Shown: positions 1 through 5,780, counted from the first letter of the stretch. The stretch: 6,682 bases of DNA from Brevundimonas sp. (GCF_031082345.1 NZ_JAVHLH010000161.1:1-6682), one strand, 5' to 3'. A program made the numbers and translations. Notes: generated by a model not told the origin, from the letters alone.

Positions 1-240
1 GTTCGGCCAGACCTTGGCGTATTCGGCGTTGACCATCAGCCACTTGCCGTCGGGCTCGTCCTCGGTGTCGGGTTTGATGGCGTCGACCGGGCATTCCGGC
101 TCGCAGACGCCGCAGTCGATGCATTCGTCCGGCGCGATGACCAGGAAATTCTCGCCCTCATAGAAGCAGTCGACGGGACAGACCTCGACGCAGTCCATGA
201 ATTTACATTTCACGCAGGCGTCGGTGACGATGTAGGTCAT
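1..240 (-). CDS. fdxA: FdxA-type 7Fe ferredoxin, 3' end outside window
   Basis: Small cytoplasmic electron carrier of the bacterial 7Fe ferredoxin family (one [3Fe-4S] and one [4Fe-4S] cluster). The first 80 codons are visible and the gene runs off the left edge; family members are usually about 105-115 residues. The protein opens [17 protein letters not shown]. By comparison with Azotobacter ferredoxin I, Cys9, Cys17 and Cys50 should bind the 3Fe cluster, and Cys21, Cys40, Cys43 and Cys46 the 4Fe cluster. Cys12 and Cys25 match the two extra cysteines typical of this family. The acidic stretch after residue 55 ([10 protein letters not shown]) also fits. The start is the ATG whose complement is at 238-240; no Shine-Dalgarno sequence stands in front of it, so leaderless or weak initiation is possible. 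Its redox partner cannot be read from this window. It is divergent from the YceI-type gene. Confidence 0.95.
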   Translation of the reverse strand, partial: MTYIVTDACVKCKFMDCVEVCPVDCFYEGENFLVIAPDECIDCGVCEPECPVDAIKPDTEDEPDGKWLMVNAEYAKVWPN

Positions 241-421
241 GGAGCGGAAGGACGATCGCGCGGTTGGTGGGACGGGCTGCGCAGATGACCCCGGCGGCTC
301 CGGGTGTCAACTCGGTGGGCCGACATGACGCATCCGCGGGAGGGGTTGCGGCGGCGATCAGGCGGTCTATCTGTATCAAGCACAATTGCAGATAACCCGC
401 CCGTCATCACAGGATTTCGCC
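241..421. promoter_or_regulatory. Divergent promoter region between fdxA and the YceI-type gene
   Basis: This is the 181-base gap between two divergent starts, so it should hold both promoters. On the minus strand a perfect TTGACA hexamer lies at 310-305 and would suit a -35 for fdxA, but the sequence 16-18 bases downstream (around 283-288) is only a poor -10. On the plus strand TTGCGG at 346-351 followed after 16 bases by TATCTG at 368-373 is the best, still weak, pair for the YceI-type gene. The stretch 366-396 is more AT-rich than its surroundings. No clear operator or terminator was seen. The hexamer matches are directly visible; promoter function is inference. Confidence 0.35.
411..414 (+). 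promoter_or_regulatory. Ribosome binding site that fixes the YceI-type start
   Basis: AGGA is followed by a 7-base spacer and then the ATG at 422. This favours 422 over the upstream in-frame TTG at 386, which would only add 12 residues in front of a well-formed signal peptide. Confidence 0.6.
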
Positions 422-1042
422 ATGCGTCTCGTTTCCCGCTCCATCATCGTCGCCGCCTCGATCAGCCTTCTGGCCGGCGGCGCTGTCGTCGCCCAGGCGG
501 CCCTGACCCGGAGCCCCGCTGAGGTCCAGGCCGGCGACTACGCCCTTGATTCCGACCACGGCAAGATCACCTGGTCGGTCGATCACCTCGGGTTCTCGAC
601 CTACAAGGGCCAGTTCGTGAACGTCGACGCCGACCTGACCCTCGATCCGGCCAACCCGTCCGCGGCGACCCTGATCGCCACGATCCCGCTGACCGACGTG
701 GATTCCAACTCGGACGGCCTCGACGCCCACCTGCAGACGGCGGACTTCTTCGACACCGCCAACCACCCGGTCGCCAGGTATGTATCGCGCTCGGTGACGG
801 TGGACCCGTCCGATCCGGACCGCGCCACCGTCCAGGGCGACCTGACCCTGCGCGGCTTCACCCGTCCCGTGTCCATGACGGTGCGGTTCAACCAGGCCGG
901 GCCGTCCATGGGCGGCGCCTACCGGGCCGGCTTCGATGGCGAGGCGACCATCAAGCGGTCGGATTTCGGCATCGACTACGCCTTGCCGGTGCTGGGCGAC
1001 GAGGTGAGCCTGCACATCGAGGGCGAGTTCATCCGCCAGTAG
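422..1042 (+). CDS. YceI-family periplasmic lipid-binding protein
   Basis: Exported single-domain protein of 206 residues. YceI-family proteins are lipocalin-like beta barrels that bind long isoprenoid or other amphipathic lipids in the periplasm; the ligand here is unknown. Residues 1-26 form a Sec signal peptide: an R-containing n-region, a hydrophobic core (IIVAASISLLAGGAVV) and an AQA cleavage site before Ala27. The YceI domain fills the rest, starting near YALDSDHGKITWSVDHLGFS. Family hallmarks follow in order: a DFFDTANHPVARYVS block around residues 116-130, LTLRGFTRPVSM around 141-152, and a FDGEATIKRSDFGID block near the C-terminus. Length is normal for a signal peptide plus domain (about 190-210). 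There is no cytochrome b561 partner next to it, although some YceI genes have one. Its last 14 bases overlap the 3' end of the convergent S4 gene, so there is no room for a terminator between them. Confidence 0.93.
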   Translation: MRLVSRSIIVAASISLLAGGAVVAQAALTRSPAEVQAGDYALDSDHGKITWSVDHLGFSTYKGQFVNVDADLTLDPANPSAATLIATIPLTDVDSNSDGLDAHLQTADFFDTANHPVARYVSRSVTVDPSDPDRATVQGDLTLRGFTRPVSMTVRFNQAGPSMGGAYRAGFDGEATIKRSDFGIDYALPVLGDEVSLHIEGEFIRQ

Positions 1043-1325
1043 GCGGCGGGGACTCCACCAGCGCATACAGGGCGCGGGCTTCTTCGAGCGGTCCGCGCCG
1101 TTCGCCCATCTGCAGCACCTCGAGGTCGAACAGGCGGCCGCCGAGGGCGAACACCAGGCCGTCGCCGACGTGGACGCTGCGTCCGGGCTTGTCGAGCCGG
1201 GTCTGAACGCCGTTGCGGGTCAGCCGCACCGCGCCGCGCTCGACCATGGCGGCGGCCAGCGACCGCGTCTTCGCGAACCGCGCGCGCCACAGCCACACGT
1301 CGATGCGGCAACTCGCCTCGCTCAT
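1029..1325 (-). CDS. S4-domain RNA-binding protein, Hsp15 (HslR)-like
   Basis: Small basic cytoplasmic protein of 98 residues. The N-terminal part (CRIDVWLWRARFAKTRSLAA and on to about residue 55) is an S4 RNA-binding domain: the R-[IL]-D-x-WLW-x-AR-F-x-KTR signature matches Escherichia coli Hsp15, which binds 50S subunits carrying stalled nascent chains and helps recycle them. The tail after the domain is shorter than in E. coli Hsp15 (133 residues) but keeps the pattern FDLEVLQMGERRGPLEEARALY, the equivalent of the RRPASEAALLY region. The ATG overlaps the helicase stop codon in ATGA (1322-1325), so its translation is probably coupled to the helicase. It ends inside the 3' end of the convergent YceI-type gene. 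The family assignment is firm; an Hsp15-like ribosome rescue role is inference. Confidence 0.9.
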   Translation of the reverse strand: MSEASCRIDVWLWRARFAKTRSLAAAMVERGAVRLTRNGVQTRLDKPGRSVHVGDGLVFALGGRLFDLEVLQMGERRGPLEEARALYALVESPPPTGG

Positions 1326-3796
1326 GCGGGCTTTCTGCGAGGGGGCCGTCTGCGCCGCGCCGGCGCCGGCGCGGTCAGGACCGACAGCGCCGCGAACGGC
1401 GAGTCCGGCATAGCCTTGGCCGCACGGTTGGACCGGTCGGGCTGTTGCGCCCGCGTCGCCTTGAGGGCGATCGCCAGCGACTTGGCCTGTTCAAGGCTGA
1501 TCCCCAGCTCGGCCAGGTCCGTCTCGCTCAGCCCGCCCTTGTTCCGCGCCCGCCGCTCCGCCAGCGACTCCAGCCTCTCGACCCCGACCGCGAACCGTCC
1601 CACGGCGCGGAGGCCGAAGGCCGACAGCAGTCGCGCCGACGGCGCCGTCTCGGGCAGGGGCGTCAGGGCGGTCGCGCCAGGCCGGAACGGCTCGCCGGCC
1701 ACGAACGCCTGCGCCACCGTCGCTCCCCGCCCCTTCAGCAATGCGGGCAACCACACCGAATGCGCGCCCAGCCGCACCCCGAAGCTCTTCAGCGTGCGTC
1801 GCTCGACCTGGCTCAGGGCGGCGAGGTCGCGCTCGACGTCGCGCCGGTCGATCACGCCGCCGGCCTCGACCAGCCGGAAGGCGAGGCCCCGCGGCAATCC
1901 CTTCAGCGTGCCGTTCTCGACGGCCGTCTTCAGCCGCCGCAGCGCCCTCAGCGCCCGTCCGGCCTCCGCCGCCAGCCAGGCTTCCAGCCGCCGCTGGGCC
2001 CGCTCGCGCGCCGCCGCCGGTCCCAGTTCGCCCAGCAGCCGCACCCGGGGGGCGAACCAGTCGCCGCCGACGACCTGACCGGCCTGGGCGCCGCGCCACA
2101 GCACCGCCCCGTCCGGCGTCACCGAAAACGCCGCGTCCTCGTCGGCCGCCAGACGGCCCAGCCGCCGCGCGATCTCCGGCGTCACCGCCTGCCGCGCCGC
2201 GTGACGCAGGGCCTTGTCCTCCAGCGCGCTGCCGCCCTTGTCGATCTGGAAGTCGACGCCGCTCAGTCGCCCGACCGCATGGCCCTCGACCACCACCGCG
2301 CCCTCGGCGTCGACATCGGCGACGGCGTCCTCGCGCACGTTCAGGGCCCGCATCAGGGCGGTGGTGCGCCGGTCGACGAAGCGGGCGGTCAGCCGCTCGT
2401 GCAGTACGTCCGACAGCCGCTCCTCCAAAGCCTTCGTCTTGTCGCGCCAGCCCTGGGCCTGGTCCAGCCAGTCCGGGCGGTTGGCGATATAGCTGAGGGT
2501 CCGCACCCCGCTCAGCCGCGCCGACAGCTGGTCGATCTGGCCGTCGTCGCGGTCGAGGTCGGCGAAGCGCGGCGCGATCCAGTCGGCCGTCAGCCGTCCG
2601 CGTCTGCCGGTCAGGGCCTCGAAGATCTCCTTGGCCAGCCGGGAATGTTCATCGAGCGTGGTCTTCTGGAAGTCGGGCAGCTGGCAGGCCTCCCACAGCC
2701 GCATCAGGGCGCCGCGCGAGCGCCCGATCCGGGCCACGTCCTCGTCCTTGATCAGGCGGCGCAGCAGGGTCTCGTCCAGCGCCGGCTGGGTCAGGTTCAG
2801 GCCGCGAACCCCCGGCGTCACCGTCAGCGAACGCAGCAGGTCGGGCAGCGTATCAAAATCCAGCCGTGCGTTGCGCCACTCGGCCCCCTCGACCGGTTCG
2901 AAGCGGTGTTCGACCACCTGTTCGACCAGATCGTGATCCAGCTCCAGGGCCTCGCCGGTCACGCCGAAGGTCCCGTCCCTCACGTGCCGCCCGGCCCGCC
3001 CGGCGATCTGGCCGATCTCGTGGGCGTGCAGCCACCGGGTCCGCCGCCCGTCGAACTTTCTCAGGCCGGCGAAGGCGACGTGGTCGACCTCCATGTTCAG
3101 CCCCATGCCGATGGCGTCGGTGGCGACCAGAAAGTCCACCTCGCCCGACTGAAACAGCTCGACCTGGGCGTTGCGCGTGCGCGGACTCAGGCTACCCATG
3201 ACCACCGCCGCCCCGCCCCTCTGACGCCGGATCAGTTCGGCGATGGCGTAAACCTGCTCCGTGCTGAAGGCGACGATGGCGCTGCGGGCGGGCAGGCGGG
3301 TCAGCTTCTTCGAGCCGGCGTAGCTCAGGGTCGACAGCCGCTCGCGCTGGACGATCTCCACATCGGAAACCAGCGAACGGATCAGCGGCGCCATGGTCCC
3401 GGCGCCGAGGAACATGGTCTCGAACCGGCCCCGCGCATGCAGCAGCCGCTGGGTGAAGACGTGGCCGCGCTCGGGATCGGCGACCAGCTGGATCTCGTCG
3501 ACGGCGAGGAACTCCACCGACCGCTCCAGCGGCATGGCCTCGACGGTGCAGACGAAATAGACCGCCCGCGGCGGAACGATCTTCTCCTCGCCGGTCACCA
3601 GGGCCACCGCCGCCGCGCCTCGCCGCTTGACGATCCGGTCGTAGATCTCGCGCGCCAGCAGCCTGAGCGGCAGGCCGATCATGCCCGAGGCGTGACCCAG
3701 CATCCGCTCGACCGCCAGATGGGTCTTGCCGGTGTTGGTGGGGCCCAGAACCGCGACGACGCGCGAGGGGGCCTGTCCGGTGCCGCGGTCGCTCAT
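1322..3796 (-). CDS. SUV3-like superfamily 2 RNA/DNA helicase
   Basis: ATP-dependent helicase of 824 residues, related to the mitochondrial degradosome helicase SUV3, a family common in alphaproteobacteria. Motifs by residue: Walker A GPTNTGKT 18-25; motif Ia region GLPLRLLAREIYDR 41-54; TGEE 68-71; CTVEA 83-87; motif II DEIQ 100-103; motif III GAGTM 131-135; motif V ATDAIGMGLNM 225-235; motif VI QIAGRAGR 263-270. The helicase core therefore takes up roughly the first 300 residues. The long C-terminal part is Arg/Ala-rich and ends in a basic tail (ARRRRPPRRKPA) that may bind nucleic acid. The start at 3796 places Walker A close to the N-terminus, as usual in this family. An upstream in-frame TTG at 3871 would add 25 uncharacteristic residues. 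The only purine-rich run (GGGAAGGG, 3820-3813) is 16 bases from the ATG, too far for a standard ribosome site. First gene of a two-gene unit with the S4 protein. RNA is the likely substrate, by analogy only. Confidence 0.93.
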   Translation of the reverse strand: MSDRGTGQAPSRVVAVLGPTNTGKTHLAVERMLGHASGMIGLPLRLLAREIYDRIVKRRGAAAVALVTGEEKIVPPRAVYFVCTVEAMPLERSVEFLAVDEIQLVADPERGHVFTQRLLHARGRFETMFLGAGTMAPLIRSLVSDVEIVQRERLSTLSYAGSKKLTRLPARSAIVAFSTEQVYAIAELIRRQRGGAAVVMGSLSPRTRNAQVELFQSGEVDFLVATDAIGMGLNMEVDHVAFAGLRKFDGRRTRWLHAHEIGQIAGRAGRHVRDGTFGVTGEALELDHDLVEQVVEHRFEPVEGAEWRNARLDFDTLPDLLRSLTVTPGVRGLNLTQPALDETLLRRLIKDEDVARIGRSRGALMRLWEACQLPDFQKTTLDEHSRLAKEIFEALTGRRGRLTADWIAPRFADLDRDDGQIDQLSARLSGVRTLSYIANRPDWLDQAQGWRDKTKALEERLSDVLHERLTARFVDRRTTALMRALNVREDAVADVDAEGAVVVEGHAVGRLSGVDFQIDKGGSALEDKALRHAARQAVTPEIARRLGRLAADEDAAFSVTPDGAVLWRGAQAGQVVGGDWFAPRVRLLGELGPAAARERAQRRLEAWLAAEAGRALRALRRLKTAVENGTLKGLPRGLAFRLVEAGGVIDRRDVERDLAALSQVERRTLKSFGVRLGAHSVWLPALLKGRGATVAQAFVAGEPFRPGATALTPLPETAPSARLLSAFGLRAVGRFAVGVERLESLAERRARNKGGLSETDLAELGISLEQAKSLAIALKATRAQQPDRSNRAAKAMPDSPFAALSVLTAPAPARRRRPPRRKPA

Positions 3797-3899
3797 GATG
3801 CTGAAAAGGTGGCCCTTCCCGCCCGGTTCCTCAAGCGGCGCCGCGCGGTTTCCGTCACCCGTAAACGGCAAAGCTCGGCCAGGCGGAACAGGGGCGAAA

Positions 3900-3934
3900 C
3901 GAATCAGGACCGAATCACCGACACGGCCCGATTC
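3900..3934. promoter_or_regulatory. Cluster of three GANTC sites upstream of the helicase
   Basis: GAATC at 3901-3905, GAATC at 3912-3916 and GATTC at 3930-3934 lie within 34 bases. The first two sit in a direct repeat of CGAATCA with an 11-base period (3900-3906 and 3911-3917). GANTC is the target of the cell-cycle methyltransferase CcrM in Caulobacter and relatives. Elsewhere in this window GANTC occurs singly and far apart. The sites fall just downstream of the proposed helicase transcription start, within its leader. The sequence fact is certain; control by methylation is inference. Confidence 0.45.
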
Positions 3935-3950
3935 GGGGTTTGTTCACCCC
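3910..3950 (-). other. Two overlapping hairpins possible in the helicase mRNA leader
   Basis: Read on the minus strand from the proposed transcription start, GGGGT (3950-3946) can pair with ACCCC (3939-3935) around a 6-base loop. CCGAATC (3936-3930) can pair with GATTCGG (3916-3910), with a further inner CCG/CGG pairing at 3926-3924 and 3920-3918. The two structures share bases 3935-3936, so they cannot both form completely. Neither is followed by a T run, so these are not standard terminators. Pairing is read directly from the sequence; a role in control is inference. Confidence 0.35.
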
Positions 3951-3965
3951 AAGATATTGTATCTT
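3951..3965. repeat. Perfect 15-base palindrome AAGATA-TTG-TATCTT
   Basis: The arms AAGATA (3951-3956) and TATCTT (3960-3965) are exact reverse complements around TTG. It covers the whole proposed -10 of the helicase promoter (TACAAT, 3961-3956), an operator-like position. It may also be chance symmetry in an AT-rich promoter core. Confidence 0.5.
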
Positions 3966-3983
3966 AAAGGCGATTAACCACAA
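3956..3983 (-). promoter_or_regulatory. Probable promoter of the helicase-S4 unit
   Basis: On the minus strand TTGTGG (3983-3978) is followed after 16 bases by TACAAT (3961-3956). The -10 matches TATAAT at five of six positions; the -35 keeps the TTG. Transcription would begin near 3949 and give a leader of about 150 bases. In the spacer, TTAA (3964-3967) and TTAA (3974-3977) are 6 bases apart and the second continues as TTAACCAC. This resembles a CtrA box (TTAA-N7-TTAA) but is one base short. The rest of the gap from 3984 to 4095 shows no further clear signal; GCTAGG at 4078-4083 is a possible but weak -10 for the tRNA. Confidence 0.45.
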
Positions 3984-4095
3984 CAGCGAAGGCGGCTGTC
4001 CGAAGCTCCGGGGCGGCGGCTCTTCACCGGGGTGCGATTTTCCGTTTCCGCCCCGCTTCCCCCATGCCCCGCGAGCCGCTAGGTCAGCCGGCGAT

Positions 4096-4172
4096 GGCCC
4101 CGTAGCTCAGCTGCATAGAGCAAGGCTTTCCTAAAGCCGAGGTCGCAGGTTGGAGTCCTGCCGGGGTCGCCA
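4096..4172 (+). tRNA. tRNA-Arg (anticodon CCU), decodes AGG
   Basis: Complete 77-base cloverleaf including encoded CCA (4170-4172). Acceptor stem 4096-4102 pairs with 4162-4168 (one G-U pair). D stem GCTC 4105-4108 pairs with GAGC 4118-4121. Anticodon stem 4123-4127 pairs with 4135-4139, but its outermost pair (27-43) is an A-G mismatch. Anticodon CCT is at 4130-4132, with the usual T before and A after. T stem 4145-4149 pairs with 4157-4161; the variable loop has 5 bases. The arginine identity base A20 is present (4115), and the discriminator is G. Unusual: the D loop reads G18-C19 instead of GG, and the T loop reads TTGGAGT instead of TTC at 54-56. The two changes compensate, giving a C19-G56 pair. 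The pairs G18-U55 and G15-C48 are kept. The gene looks functional. It lies 28 bases from the convergent stop of the next gene. Confidence 0.93.
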
Positions 4173-4200
4173 TCGCCCATGAAGCGCCGGATCGTCGCGC

Positions 4201-4992
4201 TCAGACCGTTCGCGGCTCGAGGCTGGCGAAGACGGCGTGGGTGGCCCCGGCGGCCTGGGCGCCGAGCGCCCGCTCGGGCCGCAGATTGATCAACAGGATC
4301 TGACCGCAGGTCTGGCGCGCGGCGGCGATGAGGTCGACGGCCGCCTGCCAGTCCCGGGCTCCGTCGTGGGCCACGCCGGCGAAATCGATCGCCAGGCAGC
4401 TGACCCGGGCGCCGCGCAGGCGAAGGGCGGTGTCCACGTCGGGCGCGATGTGGAGGATCAGACCTCGCGTTCCGGTTTCGAAACGGCCCAGTATGTCGTC
4501 GAGCACCTCGATCGGCGCCTGCTCCGGGCCGCCGACCACCTCGACCAGAAGGCTGCCGGGATGGGGGCTGTGCTGCGCCTCCGTGCAGCGAAGAGCGTAG
4601 CTTTCCCGATTCTCGGTCAGCGATCGCCAGAAGGCGGGGATGATGCCGCAGTCCCCCGGCCCCAGCCTGAGCAGCTCCATGCCGTGCTCCAGGGTCAGGG
4701 CGTCGATGCGCCCGAGGTCGTCGAGCTCCAGGGTCTTGCGTTCGAACAGGGCCGGTTCCCCGCACCGGCGGATCGACCGCCGCAGGCGGCGGCTGACCGG
4801 CGTGGAGGTGGCCAGTTCGAACACCGGCTGCGCCGCAAGCGTGATGGTCAGGTCGGCCCGCGCCCGCGTCGCGGTGGAGAAGGTGATGCTCTCGTAGGGC
4901 GCGCCAAAGGCCTGTCGGGACGGAGCGGTTCCTGCGCCCGGCGCCGGCCGCGGAGTCCCGTACCGGCGGGCATTTCCATCCTCGTCAAACAT
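4201..4992 (-). CDS. Degenerate EAL-like domain protein (tentative)
   Basis: I do not recognise this 263-residue protein with certainty. Residues 1-35 are low-complexity and probably disordered; there is no signal peptide or membrane segment, so it is likely cytoplasmic. From about residue 48 the layout follows an EAL phosphodiesterase barrel. LTITLAAQPVFELATSTPVS (49-68) stands where EAL domains have YQPIVDLxTG. GSLLVEVVG (146-154) resembles the LxxEITE strand, GLILHIAP (177-184) sits at the DDFG position, SCLAIDF (198-204) at the xLKID position, and QILLINLRPE (231-240) at the AEGVE position. The EAL triad itself and most metal- and catalytic-site acids are missing, so it would not hydrolyse cyclic-di-GMP; binding or a scaffold role is possible. 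The ATG at 4992 has only a weak GGGG ahead of it. Codon use is GC-rich like its neighbours. It is convergent with the tRNA. An unrelated alpha/beta protein remains possible. Confidence 0.6.
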   Translation of the reverse strand: MFDEDGNARRYGTPRPAPGAGTAPSRQAFGAPYESITFSTATRARADLTITLAAQPVFELATSTPVSRRLRRSIRRCGEPALFERKTLELDDLGRIDALTLEHGMELLRLGPGDCGIIPAFWRSLTENRESYALRCTEAQHSPHPGSLLVEVVGGPEQAPIEVLDDILGRFETGTRGLILHIAPDVDTALRLRGARVSCLAIDFAGVAHDGARDWQAAVDLIAAARQTCGQILLINLRPERALGAQAAGATHAVFASLEPRTV

Positions 4993-5050
4993 CCTGGCCC
5001 CACGTGCTTAATTTAGGCCCTCAGTGGAACAGCGTTCGATTAAAAACGGG

Positions 5051-5080
5051 TTGACTGTTTGACTTAACGAAAATGATAAA
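5051..5080 (+). promoter_or_regulatory. Candidate plus-strand promoter inside the AT-rich island
   Basis: TTGACT (5051-5056) is followed after 18 bases by GATAAA (5075-5080), close to a sigma-70 consensus. A second TTGACT starts 8 bases later (5059-5064), forming a short tandem repeat. No plus-strand gene begins downstream before 5792 or 5873, so any transcript would be non-coding or very long-leadered. In an AT-rich patch such matches arise easily by chance. Confidence 0.3.
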
Positions 5081-5249
5081 TGCAGTAATCAGTTGCAATG
5101 CAGAAGCATTCACCAATAGCGCTCGCCGTTTGACGGCAAAGCTTGCATGAATTCGCAAATAGAAACTGATGAGAACAATTGAGTACACTTGTATCGCCGT
5201 TTCATTGCGAGGCGAATAACAACTGGACGAAATGGCCTGCTTTCGGCGG

Positions 5250-5267
5250 CTTGCTCGCAAGACTTTT
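5250..5267 (+). terminator. Weak candidate intrinsic terminator, plus strand
   Basis: CTTG-CTCG-CAAG (5250-5261) forms a short stem with a 4-base loop and is followed by AC and then TTTT. The stem is only 4 bp, so it would be a poor terminator. It is noted because it would close a transcript of about 180 bases started by the candidate promoter near 5051-5080. Confidence 0.2.
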
Positions 5268-5356
5268 CAGAACCCGGCGTCGACTCCAGTCAAGGCTCTC
5301 CCGGTATTCAGACTATCGGCGCGTGGTGCGTTAAGGTTGCCGTGCCGGGCGACGGC

Positions 5357-5764
5357 TCACCGCCACTTCGACCCTTCGCCGTGTTTGCCGATGCTCTCGA
5401 ACTCCGGCGGGGCGGCCTTGTGGACGTACTGCTCGGCCACCAGCCAGCCCTTGAGCGGACGCAGCACGCCGAGGCAGGCGAGGGTCAGCAGCGGCATGGT
5501 CACCACCATATGGACCCAGATCGGCGGATGGACGCTGAACTCGAACCACATGAACAGGGCCATGCCCACCACCCCGACCAGGCTCATGCCGAAGAAGGCC
5601 GGGCCGTCGGCGGGCTCGGCGAAGCTGTAGTCGAGGCCGCATTCCGGGCAGGCGTCGCGGATGGTCAGATAGCCCTTCAGCAACGGTCCCTCGCCGCAGC
5701 GGGGACAGCGGCAGCGGAGGCCGGTGGAGAGGGTCTTCAACGGCGGATATTCGGGCGGGGTCAC
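5357..5764 (-). CDS. DUF983 family zinc-ribbon membrane protein
   Basis: Inner-membrane protein of 135 residues in the DUF983 family; no biochemical role is established for the family. The N-terminus carries two CxxC knuckles, CPRC (20-23) and CPEC (39-42), forming a probable zinc ribbon, followed by the conserved GLDYSFAEPADGPAFFGMS segment. Two membrane helices follow at about residues 57-76 and 81-101, then a short cytoplasmic tail with the family's RPLKGWLVAEQY motif. The start is the GTG at 5764: AGGA (5775-5772) stands 7 bases upstream, and the only nearby ATG (out of frame) meets a stop after two further codons. It is divergent from the PncC gene. Other DUF983 genes are often found near cytochrome oxidase or nudix genes, which is not the case here, so context gives no clue to function. 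Confidence 0.9.
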   Translation of the reverse strand: MTPPEYPPLKTLSTGLRCRCPRCGEGPLLKGYLTIRDACPECGLDYSFAEPADGPAFFGMSLVGVVGMALFMWFEFSVHPPIWVHMVVTMPLLTLACLGVLRPLKGWLVAEQYVHKAAPPEFESIGKHGEGSKWR

Positions 5765-5780
5765 GGCGGCATCCTGAGCG

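Larger units (their letters stand above)
4993..5356. other. AT-rich intergenic island, no convincing gene
   Basis: Between two minus-strand genes lie 364 bases with a sharp fall in GC: 20 of 60 bases at 5041-5100, 29 of 60 at 5101-5160 and 25 of 60 at 5161-5220 are G or C. Inverted repeats: AATGC-AGAA-GCATT at 5097-5110, GCCGT-TTG-ACGGC at 5125-5137 and CGCC/GGCG at 5195-5198/5211-5214. A stem GCCGT/ACGGC (5339-5343/5352-5356) sits directly after the DUF983 stop; it lacks a T run and is at best a weak transcript end. The minus strand is open from 5260 to 5021 (79 codons from a TTG, partly hydrophobic), with no ribosome site and no family features. The region should also contain the promoter of the EAL-like gene. 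It may be a relic of acquired DNA, a regulatory region, or a small RNA gene. Confidence 0.6.

Noticed and set aside
407..1066. 219-codon minus-strand frame opposite the YceI-type gene
   Set aside because: The plus strand has a ribosome site, signal peptide and complete YceI domain; the antisense product is Gly/Arg/Val-rich with no recognisable features.
1170..2078. 302-codon plus-strand frame across the S4 and helicase genes
   Set aside because: Low-complexity Arg/Ser/Ala/Pro product and antisense to conserved coding sequence.
1445..3967. 840-codon open frame on the plus strand opposite the helicase
   Set aside because: It is a GC-driven shadow: the protein is rich in Arg, Gln, Pro and Gly without domains, while the minus strand carries all SUV3 helicase motifs.
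4096..4172. tRNA as a pseudogene because of unusual D and T loops
   Set aside because: The two odd bases compensate each other, all stems but one outer pair are intact, and anticodon context, discriminator and CCA are normal.
5073..5150. 25-codon plus-strand frame starting MINAVISCN
   Set aside because: No ribosome site, and its ATG overlaps the candidate -10, so the two readings exclude each other and neither has further support.
5021..5260. 79-codon minus-strand frame in the AT-rich island as a membrane protein gene
   Set aside because: It needs a TTG start with no ribosome site, and the hydrophobic stretches are explained by AT-rich codons. Kept only as part of the island description.
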